30,410 nt of DNA, taken from the IMG/VR virus record IMGVR_UViG_3300027142_000036, positions 1-30,410 of that record. One strand, written 5' to 3'. Positions 21,450-28,209 of the stretch are shown piece after piece. The notes beneath the pieces are model-generated. The model did no database searches. It saw only the letters and a list, made by a program, of their open reading frames with translations, and was not told where the DNA came from. Numbering within the stretch: position 1 is the stretch's first letter; each line of letters begins with the position of its first letter. The position numbers and the translations under genes were made by a program. The DNA comes from a virus.

Positions 21450-22943
21450 TTACCCTAAACGCTTTCCGTTTAGTTTCTGATATGTTTCCTGCCAACATCT
21501 CGGATACCAACGAGTCGGTTTCTTGCCGACTTTTAATTGATTGAGAACTGCAAGACCCTGCTTGACATCGTGCGCCATAAACACTTTATGTTTTAGAACT
21601 TCTTTAATACAGTCCATTGCCAAGATGTCGTGGTATCCACCCCATTGACCGCCGTTGCCAAGTCCGTGAACCTTACCGTCAGTAATCCAAACGATAGGGG
21701 TCGATGATCGCTTGCGCTGTTTTGTTGCCCAACGGATTGCTTCACCGTCTACGCCGTTGCCGCCGTTTCGTTCAGGAAGTTTGTCAATCATTTTTCCGTT
21801 TTGTGCAATGACAAGAAGGTTGGGTTTAACATTTGTTCTATCTGCTGAATAAACAGCAACAGTGCAACCTGGTGACGCTTCGGTGATGTCAAGAATATCT
21901 TTATTGTTTAAAGACATTGAACCTGAACCGTCAATCAAAACAATACCGCCGTTACCTTTTTTGTATCGGTCAAACACTCGCTTCTCAGGGTCTGCAAGCG
22001 CGTTGCCAATTCTGCGAGGGTTGCGCCCCATGTTGCTTGCGACACGCTTGCGACCAAGACCGCCGTGCGCTTTGCGAGTGAGTGGAAGGTTGCCGACAAT
22101 AAGTTTGCCCCAACTAGGGATAACTCCCTCACCTCTGCTTACTTCCGCAGGACGAACTTTTTTTGGATCTGCTTTCGGTTGAGGCTTATCGGTTGCGCCG
22201 ACACCTTTGTCGCCGTCTTTCTTTTCTTTGTCCTCAGGCTTTGGCTCGCCTTGCTTGTTCTGTTCATCTTGCTTGTTCTGTTCATCTTGCTTGTCCTCAT
22301 CGACTGGTGGATTTGCGAGACGATCTACCCATTCTGCAATGCGCTCAGTATGCGAGAAACCAAAAGGTGCAAGACCGTGTCTAGGGTCTACTTCGGTTGA
22401 ACCAAGAGTGCCAGTTTTGAATGCTTTGACAAACTCCTTCTCAACTGCTTTAATAATTTCGCGCAATGTTTTTGCCCACGCTGGGTTCACACGCCTTACG
22501 CCAGTGATGAAATCTTTGCCGCCGCCACAAATTGAATAACCAACTGCAATATAAACAGCCTGAGTCCAATCTGCCTGCTCCGCAATGCGAACGCCTGACG
22601 CTTTCTCGCTTCCGTCTGCAAGTAGATCTACATCGAATCCTGCTTTCTTAATGAGAAAGTTCACACGAACTTCCTCAACGACCGTGAGACCGGTTTCTGT
22701 TGCGATACCTCGTGCTACCCACTTTGGAAAATCATCTGCTGGCGAGAACCTTGCGTGAGCCATTTCGTGTGCACGAATAACACGATCAACTTGCTCGTCA
22801 CCAATAGGAACAACCATATGCTTGCTCACAACATTGGTAAATGGTTTGCCTCGAACAGGGGCACAAGTATCTACTCGCCATGCGCCTGCGTCTTTGTCTT
22901 TACGCCCCAACATTTCGGGGAGTGGTCTAATTTCTGTTTTCAT
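21450..22943 (-). CDS. VWA-domain protein with HExxH motif (CobT-like)
   Basis: 497 residues. The N-terminal domain has HEMAH (59-63) with EEVRVN about 30 residues later, compatible with a zincin-like site. Residues 213-262 form a charged Lys/Glu/Asp/Gln-rich linker with repeated DEQNKQ. The C-terminal VWA domain starts with IVLIDGSGSMS (MIDAS 338-344) and continues TPIVWITDGKVHG. Proteins of this kind, called CobT-like in phages, work with the MoxR/CobS-type AAA+ ATPase encoded just upstream at 23037. In bacteria such pairs act as remodelling chaperones or metal-insertion machines. Target unknown. Has AGAAAGAG before ATG and the shared leader. Confidence 0.88.
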   Translation of the reverse strand: MKTEIRPLPEMLGRKDKDAGAWRVDTCAPVRGKPFTNVVSKHMVVPIGDEQVDRVIRAHEMAHARFSPADDFPKWVARGIATETGLTVVEEVRVNFLIKKAGFDVDLLADGSEKASGVRIAEQADWTQAVYIAVGYSICGGGKDFITGVRRVNPAWAKTLREIIKAVEKEFVKAFKTGTLGSTEVDPRHGLAPFGFSHTERIAEWVDRLANPPVDEDKQDEQNKQDEQNKQGEPKPEDKEKKDGDKGVGATDKPQPKADPKKVRPAEVSRGEGVIPSWGKLIVGNLPLTRKAHGGLGRKRVASNMGRNPRRIGNALADPEKRVFDRYKKGNGGIVLIDGSGSMSLNNKDILDITEASPGCTVAVYSADRTNVKPNLLVIAQNGKMIDKLPERNGGNGVDGEAIRWATKQRKRSSTPIVWITDGKVHGLGNGGQWGGYHDILAMDCIKEVLKHKVFMAHDVKQGLAVLNQLKVGKKPTRWYPRCWQETYQKLNGKRLG

Positions 22944-22996
22944 ATTTTCTCTTTCTATGTTTAGTTGGTTTATGCCGCTTGCTTATGGCGACTTGA

Positions 22997-23027
22997 TTAC
23001 ACCCCCCACTTTAGATGAGGGGTGTAA
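22997..23027 (-). terminator. Intercistronic hairpin 3
   Basis: TTACACCCC (22997-23005) pairs perfectly with GGGGTGTAA (23019-23027), nine pairs, between the AAA+ gene and the VWA gene. It may lower VWA expression relative to the ATPase. Confidence 0.55.
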
Positions 23028-23036
23028 CGGGGTTAT

Positions 23037-23774
23037 TTAAACTGCTACCTTATTGATTGCGATTGCGTCTAGGACGCTTTCTGCTTGCTTACCGAATACC
23101 AGTCGCGCACTTTCTTTGTCGCCCAACGACTTTCGGAGTTGGTCAAATGCGTAGAAAGTTCGCAATGAAATCCTGCGCTCGCCTGCGTCTGCCATACGAA
23201 CTGCATACTCACGCAAATCTGCCGACAACTTTTTGAGTGCGTCAGGGTGAGGTTGGTCAATACGGATTGCTACAGGGAAACGATCTTTCAACGCTTCAGG
23301 CAACTCTTCCATAGTCTCAATGTTCGTGGTCATCACGACACTGAAACCGTCTTTCGGAGTGATTACCCGTTGGTTGTCAGGGCTTTCCCATTTTGCCGAC
23401 TCTGGTGAGTCAGTGAATGCGAGAAGTGTTGCGAAAACATCTGCGCCTGCTTTGTCAATCTCGTCGATAACGAGACGACCGCCACGCAAACCGTCACCCT
23501 TCCATGCTGATACTGCTTTACCGTCTGTCCAAGACCAGCCGCCTTCGCCGTTCATCTTGTAGTGTCCTTCAACTTGCGCGTTGGACATATCCTCTGTGCA
23601 GATAAGTCGGAATGCGCCTGCTGTTGTATCACCGTAGTTGAGACCTGCAAAAGTTTTGCCGGTGCCTGGAGGTCCGAATAAGATCAATCGGTCTACGCCA
23701 GCGTTGAGAGCATTCTCAACATCTTTCCAACATTGTGGTAAGTCTTGTCGGACTTCTTGTTTTTGTTCTGTCAT
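23037..23774 (-). CDS. MoxR/CobS-like AAA+ ATPase
   Basis: 245 residues from ATG 23774. Walker A GPPGTGKT (34-41), Walker B RLVIDEIDK (100-108), sensor-1 region VVMTTN (147-151), arginine-finger-like DRFPV (164-168). The layout matches the MoxR/CobS group. A longer in-frame start at 23834 lacks the ribosome-binding signal. It lies directly upstream of the VWA/HExxH gene, as typical MoxR-VWA pairs do. It probably forms a hexameric ring that drives a remodelling reaction through the VWA partner. The proteasome-like gene at 12 kb lacks an ATPase partner, but a link is only a guess. Confidence 0.9.
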   Translation of the reverse strand: MTEQKQEVRQDLPQCWKDVENALNAGVDRLILFGPPGTGKTFAGLNYGDTTAGAFRLICTEDMSNAQVEGHYKMNGEGGWSWTDGKAVSAWKGDGLRGGRLVIDEIDKAGADVFATLLAFTDSPESAKWESPDNQRVITPKDGFSVVMTTNIETMEELPEALKDRFPVAIRIDQPHPDALKKLSADLREYAVRMADAGERRISLRTFYAFDQLRKSLGDKESARLVFGKQAESVLDAIAINKVAV

Positions 23775-23823
23775 TTTATTGCCCTTCGTTTGGTTGATTT
23801 GTGATTTGGTTGTTTTGTTACTT

Positions 23824-23850
23824 ACACCCCCCACTTTAGGTAGGGGGTGT
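23824..23850 (-). terminator. Intercistronic hairpin 4
   Basis: ACACCCCC (23824-23831) and GGGGGTGT (23843-23850) pair perfectly, between the 133-residue gene and the AAA+ gene; closely similar in sequence to hairpin 3. Confidence 0.55.
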
Positions 23851-23861
23851 TGTAGGGTTAC

Positions 23862-24263
23862 TTACGCAACTTGCGCTTCAACGTTTGCCTTGCTCTCAGA
23901 CTTTGCGCCCTTGAGTTCGGTAACACGGATTTGCTCGTATGCAGTGATCGTGGTTACTGCGTCTGCGACATCTGCTTTGATGACACCAACTTCAACCGCC
24001 GACTTGAACTTCTTTCCGTCAATGGTTGCTTTTGTAACCGTCTTGAAAACTTTGTCAGACACGAGATCCTTCAACGCTTCCACGCTGTAGTTCGGACGCT
24101 CGCCCTTGACGACTGCGATTTTCACGCCATCGACGACTGCGAAATCCACGCCCTGCTTTGCGAGTTCCAGTTTGAAACTTGCTTCTGCTTGCGCGAGATT
24201 TTGTTCTGCTGCTGCCAATGCTTCTCGCATTTCCAACACTTGCTTTGCTGTATTTGTAATCAT
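23862..24263 (-). CDS. Unknown protein, 133 residues, coiled-coil start
   Basis: The N-terminal helix LEMREALAAAEQNLAQAEAS is coiled-coil-like. Then VDFAVVDGVKIAVVKGERPN and a Lys/Val-rich mixed domain (LVSDKVFKTVTKATIDGKKF). Ends AKSESKANVEAQVA. It precedes the AAA+/VWA pair in the same direction and may be a substrate or adaptor for it. No family recognised. Confidence 0.72.
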   Translation of the reverse strand: MITNTAKQVLEMREALAAAEQNLAQAEASFKLELAKQGVDFAVVDGVKIAVVKGERPNYSVEALKDLVSDKVFKTVTKATIDGKKFKSAVEVGVIKADVADAVTTITAYEQIRVTELKGAKSESKANVEAQVA

Positions 24264-24318
24264 TTTTATTACCTATCTTTCTATGTTTATGTCTATGGGA
24301 TATTTCTAACTTCTTAAC

Positions 24319-24339
24319 CACCACTCTATATGAGGGGTG
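24319..24339 (-). terminator. Intercistronic hairpin 5
   Basis: CACCACTC (24319-24326) pairs with GAGGGGTG (24332-24339) with one mismatch; the loop is TATAT. It is followed on the minus strand by the 133-residue gene leader. Confidence 0.4.
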
Positions 24340-24363
24340 TAACACGGTTACTTTCTTTATATC

Positions 24364-24390
24364 AGACTAACTATCTATGATAGGTAGTCT
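24364..24390 (-). terminator. Hairpin downstream of the 89-residue gene
   Basis: AGACTAACTATC (24364-24375) and GATAGGTAGTCT (24379-24390) pair with one mismatch around a TAT loop. It lies about 30 bases after the stop of the gene at 24419 and may end that transcript. Confidence 0.5.
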
Positions 24391-24418
24391 AATACCACTT
24401 GTGGGGGGAAAACAACCT

Positions 24419-24688
24419 CTACTTCAAGATTTCTGAAATTGTTTGATCTAGGTTGGTTGCGAACTCCGTAACGGTTTCGTCCTCAATAACTCCACCGAGA
24501 CGGTCTGCCTCTGCTTCTAAGAGGCTGTGTGCGCTCATCATTTCCTCTAAGAGGTATTGGAAGTAGTCGTCCTGTTCCTCGAATGGGGTGGTCGTCACTG
24601 CTTTCGCAATGCGATTTGATAACGCGTATCCCAGTTGCATTAGTTGGGTGTATGTCAATGTGACGGTTGCTTCGTGCTGCTTTTTCAT
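24419..24688 (-). CDS. Unknown helical protein, 89 residues
   Basis: Starts MKKQHEATVTLTYTQLMQLG; helical with acidic stretches (LLEEMMSAHSLLEAEADRLG). Strong AGGAG ribosome-binding site. Own promoter of the conserved right-arm class and hairpin downstream, so probably monocistronic. No family recognised. Confidence 0.72.
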   Translation of the reverse strand: MKKQHEATVTLTYTQLMQLGYALSNRIAKAVTTTPFEEQDDYFQYLLEEMMSAHSLLEAEADRLGGVIEDETVTEFATNLDQTISEILK

Positions 24689-24719
24689 AATTACTCCTAT
24701 TGTTCGGGTTGTTGTTACA

Positions 24720-24748
24720 TATCTATTACGCTCTGAAGGGTCAAAAGT
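24720..24748 (-). promoter_or_regulatory. Right-arm promoter class, copy 2
   Basis: Minus strand: ACTTTT (24743-24748), 17-base spacer with GACCC and ending GTAA, then TAGATA (24720-24725). It is 32 bases before ATG 24688. The ACACCC core is degenerate (GACCC). Confidence 0.6.
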
Positions 24749-24769
24749 GTGCAGTCTTTTTAGAAAATC

Positions 24770-24803
24770 TTTTCCACAGGTTTATCCACAGGCTTGTGGG
24801 TAA
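24770..24803 (+). promoter_or_regulatory. DnaA-box-like cluster A
   Basis: TTTTCCACA (24770-24778), TTATCCACA (24782-24790, canonical box) and an inverted TGTGGGTAA (24795-24803) lie within 34 bases, just before motif copy 6. Confidence 0.55.
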
Positions 24804-24813
24804 CTCGTTTAGA

Positions 24814-24834
24814 TTTATATGCGCCACCGTTCAG
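24814..24834 (+). repeat. CGCCACCG motif, copy 6
   Basis: TATATGCGCCACCGTTCAG, 66 bases upstream of promoter copy 2 and 68 before the next AGCCCCGT arm. Confidence 0.85.
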
Positions 24835-24901
24835 TTTGGGGAGTCGATCAGCCCTGGCGCTGGGAGTCGATTGGATCTGGATCTGAGCCGGCTTTGTCAA
24901 A

Positions 24902-24959
24902 AGCCCCGTGGATTGAGGATCTTCGGAGAGCCCCGTTTCGTTGTTTCCACAACGGGGCT
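24902..24959. repeat. AGCCCCGT / ACGGGGCT hairpin-arm cluster 3
   Basis: Two left arms AGCCCCGT (24902-24909, 24929-24936) and one right arm ACGGGGCT (24952-24959). The right arm can pair with either left arm, giving two mutually exclusive perfect 8-bp stems. Confidence 0.75.
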
Positions 24960-24968
24960 AGATACAAA

Positions 24969-25001
24969 AAATCCCCAACCCGGTTTTCGAGTTGGGGATT
25001 T
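24969..25001. terminator. Strong bidirectional terminator
   Basis: AAATCCCCAAC (24969-24979) pairs perfectly with GTTGGGGATTT (24991-25001), extended by CG pairs around a TTTT loop. On the minus strand it is followed by TTTTTTG, on the plus strand by CTTTGTTTTT. It ends the leftward unit from 25930 and would stop any rightward RNA that includes cluster 3. Confidence 0.88.
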
Positions 25002-25024
25002 CTTTGTTTTTCAGTCTGGCGCGT

Positions 25025-25171
25025 TTAGTAAAACTTTCCACCGCATTTGCATTTTTTCTTTGCCTCTCGAATTAAGGTGAGTTCTTCACACTTTTCGCAT
25101 CGGCGGCACTCGCAGTAATCCACGAGTTCAGCACACTCTTCACACTTTTCTCGTAGGTCGAGGGTCGTCAT
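25025..25171 (-). CDS. Cysteine-rich mini-protein with eight Cys, 48 residues
   Basis: Cys at 10, 13, 20, 22, 25, 28, 41 and 43 (KCEECAEL, YCECRRCEKCEE, KCKCGGKFY); probably two zinc sites. The start overlaps the DUF4314 gene stop (ATGA), and a strong terminator follows. No family recognised. Confidence 0.7.
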   Translation of the reverse strand: MTTLDLREKCEECAELVDYCECRRCEKCEELTLIREAKKKCKCGGKFY

Positions 25172-25374
25172 TTAGTTCCCCTAACAAGTTGAAAACGGTC
25201 GCCTTCCTCTGTAATCATGCCCAGAGTGCTGCCGTTGTCCCATGCGACGTGAACCGTGCCTAAGTCATCAACACTCATTACAACGCCCTCATCACCATAC
25301 ACCAACTTGGTGTATGGATCTGATGAACGCAAGAACCTAACGCGCTTGCCTATATATTCAGTTTTGTCTGTCAT
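25168..25374 (-). CDS. DUF4314-family protein
   Basis: 68 residues. GKRVRFLRSSDPYTKLVYGD followed by EGVVMSVDDLGTVHVAWDNG and STLGMI...DRFQLV reproduces the DUF4314 consensus (GxRVrl, DP-y, G-x-V-x-VDDlGxihVxWDnGs). Small beta-barrel, SH3-like fold expected; common in phages and mobile elements, function unknown. Starts directly after the previous stop. Confidence 0.88.
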   Translation of the reverse strand: MTDKTEYIGKRVRFLRSSDPYTKLVYGDEGVVMSVDDLGTVHVAWDNGSTLGMITEEGDRFQLVRGTK

Positions 25375-25611
25375 TTAGTAGAGACCAAACGCCGTGCTGT
25401 CTGCGAGAACGCCGAACAATGCTCCTGCATCGTTGCCTTCTGTGTCTTGCGATGGATAAAGAATTGTGCCACTTGAGAGAACGAGAACCATAGGGATTTC
25501 GTTTTTGCTCCAGCCCTCTTTGTCCATTTCTTCTTTACTCATTGGTCGGATATCAACGATTGTTGCTCCAATGATTGAGTCATCTACTGTTGTTGCTGTT
25601 TGTGTTTCCAT
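25375..25611 (-). CDS. Conserved phage-type protein, 78 residues
   Basis: GATIVDIRPMSKEEMDKEGW, then MVLVLSSGTILYPSQDTEGN and DAGALFG. The pattern (IVxxRxMtxxEmxxxGW ... vLxlsnGtxLypSxDxEGN-xagalF) recalls a family of small phage proteins of unknown function, recognised from memory. TAATG overlap with the upstream mini-gene, immediately followed by the DUF4314 gene. Confidence 0.72.
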   Translation of the reverse strand: METQTATTVDDSIIGATIVDIRPMSKEEMDKEGWSKNEIPMVLVLSSGTILYPSQDTEGNDAGALFGVLADSTAFGLY

Positions 25612-25742
25612 TACTTAATCTCCTTCTGTTGGGTGAACCTATTAAAAATTGCTTTCTTGTTGCATTTCGCGCACTTGAATTGTCCTGCAACTTGAGTGCA
25701 TTTCCATTCGTGTTGTGTAACTGTTTGACAAACCGTTTTCAT
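25611..25742 (-). CDS. Zinc-ribbon-like mini-protein, 43 residues
   Basis: Starts MKTVCQTVTQHEWKC and contains FKCAKCNKKAIF, i.e. C5, H11, C15, C24 and C27, a small zinc ribbon. Good AAGGAG upstream and AAGGAG inside its last codons for the next gene (TAATG overlap). Confidence 0.68.
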   Translation of the reverse strand: MKTVCQTVTQHEWKCTQVAGQFKCAKCNKKAIFNRFTQQKEIK

Positions 25743-25768
25743 TACTTCTCCTTGTTGTGTTTGTTTTA

Positions 25769-25930
25769 TTAGATTAGAGTTAAATCTTCAAGTTGAACAA
25801 GATACATTCCATCATTACCTTTTTTATTTAGGTCATCATTGAAATAACAATATGGATATATCGCGAGTGCTACCACCGTGCCATTTCGGTCTTGATATTT
25901 GACCCTTGAACCTTCTTTAATTTCGCTCAT
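25769..25930 (-). CDS. Unknown small protein, 53 residues
   Basis: Starts MSEIKEGSRVKYQDRNGTVV and ends LVQLEDLTLI. The N-terminal GSRVKYQDRNGTVVAL looks like the first strands of a small SH3-like barrel, similar in style to the DUF4314 protein two genes on. Double stop codon. AAAGGAAA ribosome-binding site. Confidence 0.65.
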   Translation of the reverse strand: MSEIKEGSRVKYQDRNGTVVALAIYPYCYFNDDLNKKGNDGMYLVQLEDLTLI

Positions 25931-26040
25931 AATTATTTTTCCTTTGTTGTCTGTTGTCGCCGAACGGTTGTTCGGTTAGTCCCCTATGCTCATTGAAGAG
26001 CCACGCCCGAGGTGTAAGGGGGGTTGCTTACGCGAGGTGA

Positions 26041-26328
26041 TTAACCCTCGCACTCGCAATCTTCGTGAAGTTCTTCGCAGTAATTGCAATTCGTCGCTGT
26101 GTTTATTTCCTCTACATTTATTTCAACCGAGAACCACGCCAAAACTGTTCTAAGAACTTTGTCGTAGTCGCCAGATGTCGCTTCTGCGATAAAAGGTTTC
26201 ACTTGGTCGCGCAGCCCGTTTCGCTTTAACGCAAGAGTGCAAGTGCCAATTATTGCGAACGCATTACCGTCTTGGTCTGATAAGTCAATGCTTATGTTTG
26301 GATATTTTGGTTTTATATTTACTAGCAT
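26041..26328 (-). CDS. Conserved phage protein with Cys/His tail, 95 residues
   Basis: ISIDLSDQDGNAFAIIGTCT, then ALKRNGL and EATSGDYDKVLRTVLAWFSV, is a pattern I know from many phage proteins of unknown function (SIDLxGxDGNaFxliG). The C-terminus CNYCEELHEDCECEG adds a probable metal site. Single gene with its own promoter of the conserved class. Confidence 0.78.
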   Translation of the reverse strand: MLVNIKPKYPNISIDLSDQDGNAFAIIGTCTLALKRNGLRDQVKPFIAEATSGDYDKVLRTVLAWFSVEINVEEINTATNCNYCEELHEDCECEG

Positions 26329-26375
26329 TTTTACCTCTCTATTTTTAGTGTGTATATTTATATTTGTTATTACTA

Positions 26376-26404
26376 TATATATTACGGCACGGGTGTTGTA
26401 AAGT
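26376..26404 (-). promoter_or_regulatory. Right-arm promoter class, copy 3
   Basis: Minus strand: ACTTTA (26399-26404), 17-base spacer with ACACCC and ending GTAA, then TATATA (26376-26381). A shifted reading (TTTACA/TATATA, also 17 apart) gives a fair primary-sigma match. 48 bases before ATG 26328. Confidence 0.65.
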
Positions 26405-26463
26405 GTGTCCTCTTTTCTAAACTTTTTTTCATTGTGTTGTGGTCGTCAAACCTACCCCCAACC

Positions 26464-26493
26464 TGTGGATAACTTGCCTATGCCTGTGGATAA
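26464..26493 (-). promoter_or_regulatory. DnaA-box-like cluster B
   Basis: Two identical TGTGGATAA sites (26464-26472 and 26485-26493), the reverse complement of the canonical TTATCCACA, 21 bases apart, so on the same face of the helix. They lie about 45 bases before motif copy 7. Confidence 0.6.
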
Positions 26494-26537
26494 CTGTCGT
26501 GAGACAGATTGGCACTTTTGTCTCAGGCTCGTTGTAG

Positions 26538-26558
26538 TTTATATAAGCCACCGTTCAG
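26538..26558 (+). repeat. CGCCACCG motif, copy 7
   Basis: TATATAAGCCACCGTTCAGG; one base differs in the core (AGCC for CGCC). 134 bases upstream of promoter copy 3. Confidence 0.8.
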
Positions 26559-26632
26559 GTTGGGGGAACTTGGTCGCGCCTGGCTGCGTCGAGAGCCGGT
26601 CGAGAGCCGGTCAAAATGTCGAGCCAGTTGAG

Positions 26633-26692
26633 AGCCCCGTGAATGTAAAACATCTTACGGGACTCATGTCTTCACAAATTCTTTACGGGGCT
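26633..26692. repeat. AGCCCCGT / ACGGGGCT hairpin-arm cluster 4
   Basis: AGCCCCGT (26633-26640), ACGGGACT (26657-26664), ACGGGGCT (26685-26692). The left arm can pair perfectly with the last arm, or with one G-T/A-C compromise with the middle arm. Confidence 0.7.
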
Positions 26693-26730
26693 GTTGGCAG
26701 GTTTGCGTCGATTGGCGATACCCTTCAAAT

Positions 26731-27063
26731 ATGTCTTCACCACTCAGACCCCGCCGTCGATCTCATAATTTGCAGATCGCTGAAGTTGTTAATACATTGG
26801 CAGACTCCGACCCCGATCTATTTGACAATGAGAGTGCAGCACTTATGCCCGTTAAGGTATCGGCACGGCTAGATCGGATAGATACCGATAATCCAGCCTA
26901 TGCACTATTGCGAGACGCTATTGCGCCCGTAATATGCGATAAGCACCTAGATAAGACTCTCGAGACGCATGAACTAACGACACTCAGACGCACGCTTATG
27001 TCGTGGGCACGCTTGCACGCTGACGACCAAGCACGCTACTGGCGTGAACTATTGACGGTATAA
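26731..27063 (+). CDS. Unknown protein, 110 residues
   Basis: Starts MSSPLRPRRRSHNLQIAEVV; basic N-terminus, helical C-terminal half (ELTTLRRTLMSWARLHADDQ). No family recognised. Follows hairpin-arm cluster 4 and ends just before a strong hairpin. No good ribosome-binding site, so the start could be different. One of the few rightward genes here. Confidence 0.6.
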   Translation: MSSPLRPRRRSHNLQIAEVVNTLADSDPDLFDNESAALMPVKVSARLDRIDTDNPAYALLRDAIAPVICDKHLDKTLETHELTTLRRTLMSWARLHADDQARYWRELLTV

Positions 27064-27070
27064 ACATAAA

Positions 27071-27101
27071 TAGCCCGCCTGCCGGAACGGCAGACGGGCT
27101 A
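27071..27101. terminator. Bidirectional hairpin terminator
   Basis: TAGCCCGCCTGCCG (27071-27084) pairs with CGGCAGACGGGCTA (27088-27101), 13 of 14 positions, GAA loop. It lies between convergent stops (27063 and 27123). AT-rich sequence follows on the minus strand. Confidence 0.75.
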
Positions 27102-27122
27102 CTGAACGCCTAAGAGTTTGGA

Positions 27123-27401
27123 TTACTCGTCGTGATCTGCGAGTTTAATCCGATGCAACTCCACCCAACCATCGGGGGTTCGCATTGAATTCAAATATCC
27201 GCCTTCAATAATCCCACGCACAAGACTGAATAACTCACGCGATAAGTCATCTCTAGTGATCTCCATCGCTTCGATCCAATCGTCTTCATAACGGTTGTGA
27301 GTCAGATCGTCAATCACCGATTCTACGATCTCCATACCGATCGCACCGACGCCATGATAATTCTCTGCCAATACTTCGCTTAATGAATCTTCTAATAGCA
27401 T
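27123..27401 (-). CDS. Unknown acidic helical protein, 92 residues
   Basis: Starts MLLEDSLSEVLAENYHGVGA, with EIVESVIDDLTHNRYEDDWI in the middle and GWVELHRIKLADHDE at the end. No family recognised. GAAAGG lies upstream of the ATG. Between it and the next gene upstream are three small hairpins. Confidence 0.7.
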   Translation of the reverse strand: MLLEDSLSEVLAENYHGVGAIGMEIVESVIDDLTHNRYEDDWIEAMEITRDDLSRELFSLVRGIIEGGYLNSMRTPDGWVELHRIKLADHDE

Positions 27402-27426
27402 TTTTTACCTTTCGTTGTTGTTATCA

Positions 27427-27505
27427 CGCCACGATTGTGGCGCTAGTGCCTAGTTGCCCTATGACGGGCTACCCCTAACGGGCTAGGCGACTCACCTAAG
27501 TGAGT
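27427..27505 (-). other. Intercistronic hairpin group
   Basis: CGCCAC/GTGGCG (27427-27442) and ACTCAC/GTGAGT (27490-27505) are perfect 6-bp stems with 4-base loops; between them GCCC and two ACGGGCTA segments can pair further. Located between two leftward genes. Likely RNA processing or partial termination. Confidence 0.45.
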
Positions 27506-27508
27506 GTC

Positions 27509-27970
27509 TTACATTGACATCGCTTCGCTATAACGAAGTGTGCCATCGCCACCCATTGCGATCTCGGTTGCCCGTGCCCACGCCTGATGAACTGACTCAC
27601 TGCCGCCGTGAACTCCATGCGTCAGGTAGTTAATGACTCGAGTCTCAAACTCGCCTAACGCCTTAGCGCTATAGCGTGCGATCGGTTGCGTTGCGACCGT
27701 GCCGTGTGGGTAGTTCACCGTGTCAAATATCGTGAACTTTACACACATATAGCCGCCGGAATTGTCGTAGTGTGCGAACTGGATGAACGACCTGAACTCT
27801 TTGCGACCTGAGTCGTGCGAGATAGTCAAACTGACTTGCCCACCGACTAACTCGCCTTCGAATTCAATATTTTGAGACGGGCTGCGCCAAGTGTAAGTGA
27901 TCTCACGATCGCCCACCTTGCGAGTTGCCTGCGCAAAATTTGCGTCTAGTGTGATTGTTGGTTGTGTCAT
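27509..27970 (-). CDS. Unknown beta-rich protein, 153 residues
   Basis: Starts MTQPTITLDANFAQATRKVG, followed by long beta-rich stretches (EGELVGGQVSLTISHDSG, GGYMCVKFTIFDTVNYPHG) and a helical end (VHQAWARATEIAMGGDG). No family recognised. First gene after promoter copy 4. Confidence 0.72.
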   Translation of the reverse strand: MTQPTITLDANFAQATRKVGDREITYTWRSPSQNIEFEGELVGGQVSLTISHDSGRKEFRSFIQFAHYDNSGGYMCVKFTIFDTVNYPHGTVATQPIARYSAKALGEFETRVINYLTHGVHGGSESVHQAWARATEIAMGGDGTLRYSEAMSM

Positions 27971-28019
27971 TTATTTATCTCCCATGTCTAGTTGGTTTAT
28001 ATTGATTAACTTATTACTA

Positions 28020-28048
28020 ACTATATTACGGTATGGGTGTATCAGAGT
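28020..28048 (-). promoter_or_regulatory. Right-arm promoter class, copy 4
   Basis: Minus strand: ACTCTG (28043-28048), 17-base spacer with ACACCC and ending GTAA, then TATAGT (28020-28025). 50 bases before ATG 27970. Confidence 0.7.
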
Positions 28049-28130
28049 GTGCGCTACGACTATCGGGGGCATTAAAGATATATCGCATATCCGATATATC
28101 TGAGATCCATATATACGATCCGATATACGG

Positions 28131-28151
28131 TTTATATACGCCGCCGTTCAG
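28131..28151 (+). repeat. CGCCACCG motif, copy 8
   Basis: TATATACGCCGCCGTTCAG; one base differs (CGCCGCCG). 83 bases upstream of promoter copy 4. Confidence 0.8.
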
Positions 28152-28209
28152 ATTGGCGCGACCGGTTGCCCAGGTTCGAGATCCGGTCGATTGCGCGCCA
28201 GAACTTGAA

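Larger units (their letters stand above)
26405..26730. other. Non-coding divergent region with DnaA boxes, motif and hairpin arms
   Basis: About 325 bases between divergent genes. It contains DnaA-box cluster B, motif copy 7, an 11-bp direct repeat TCGAGAGCCGG twice at about 26590-26611, and hairpin-arm cluster 4. Confidence 0.6.

Noticed and set aside
22065-22539. Rightward open frames opposite the VWA gene
   Set aside because: They are antisense images of the Lys/Glu/Asp-rich linker, low in complexity, with no start signals.
28160-28185. tRNA-like T-arm (GGTTCGAGATCC)
   Set aside because: No acceptor stem, anticodon arm or D-arm can be fitted; the sequence is better explained as the loop of an imperfect hairpin.
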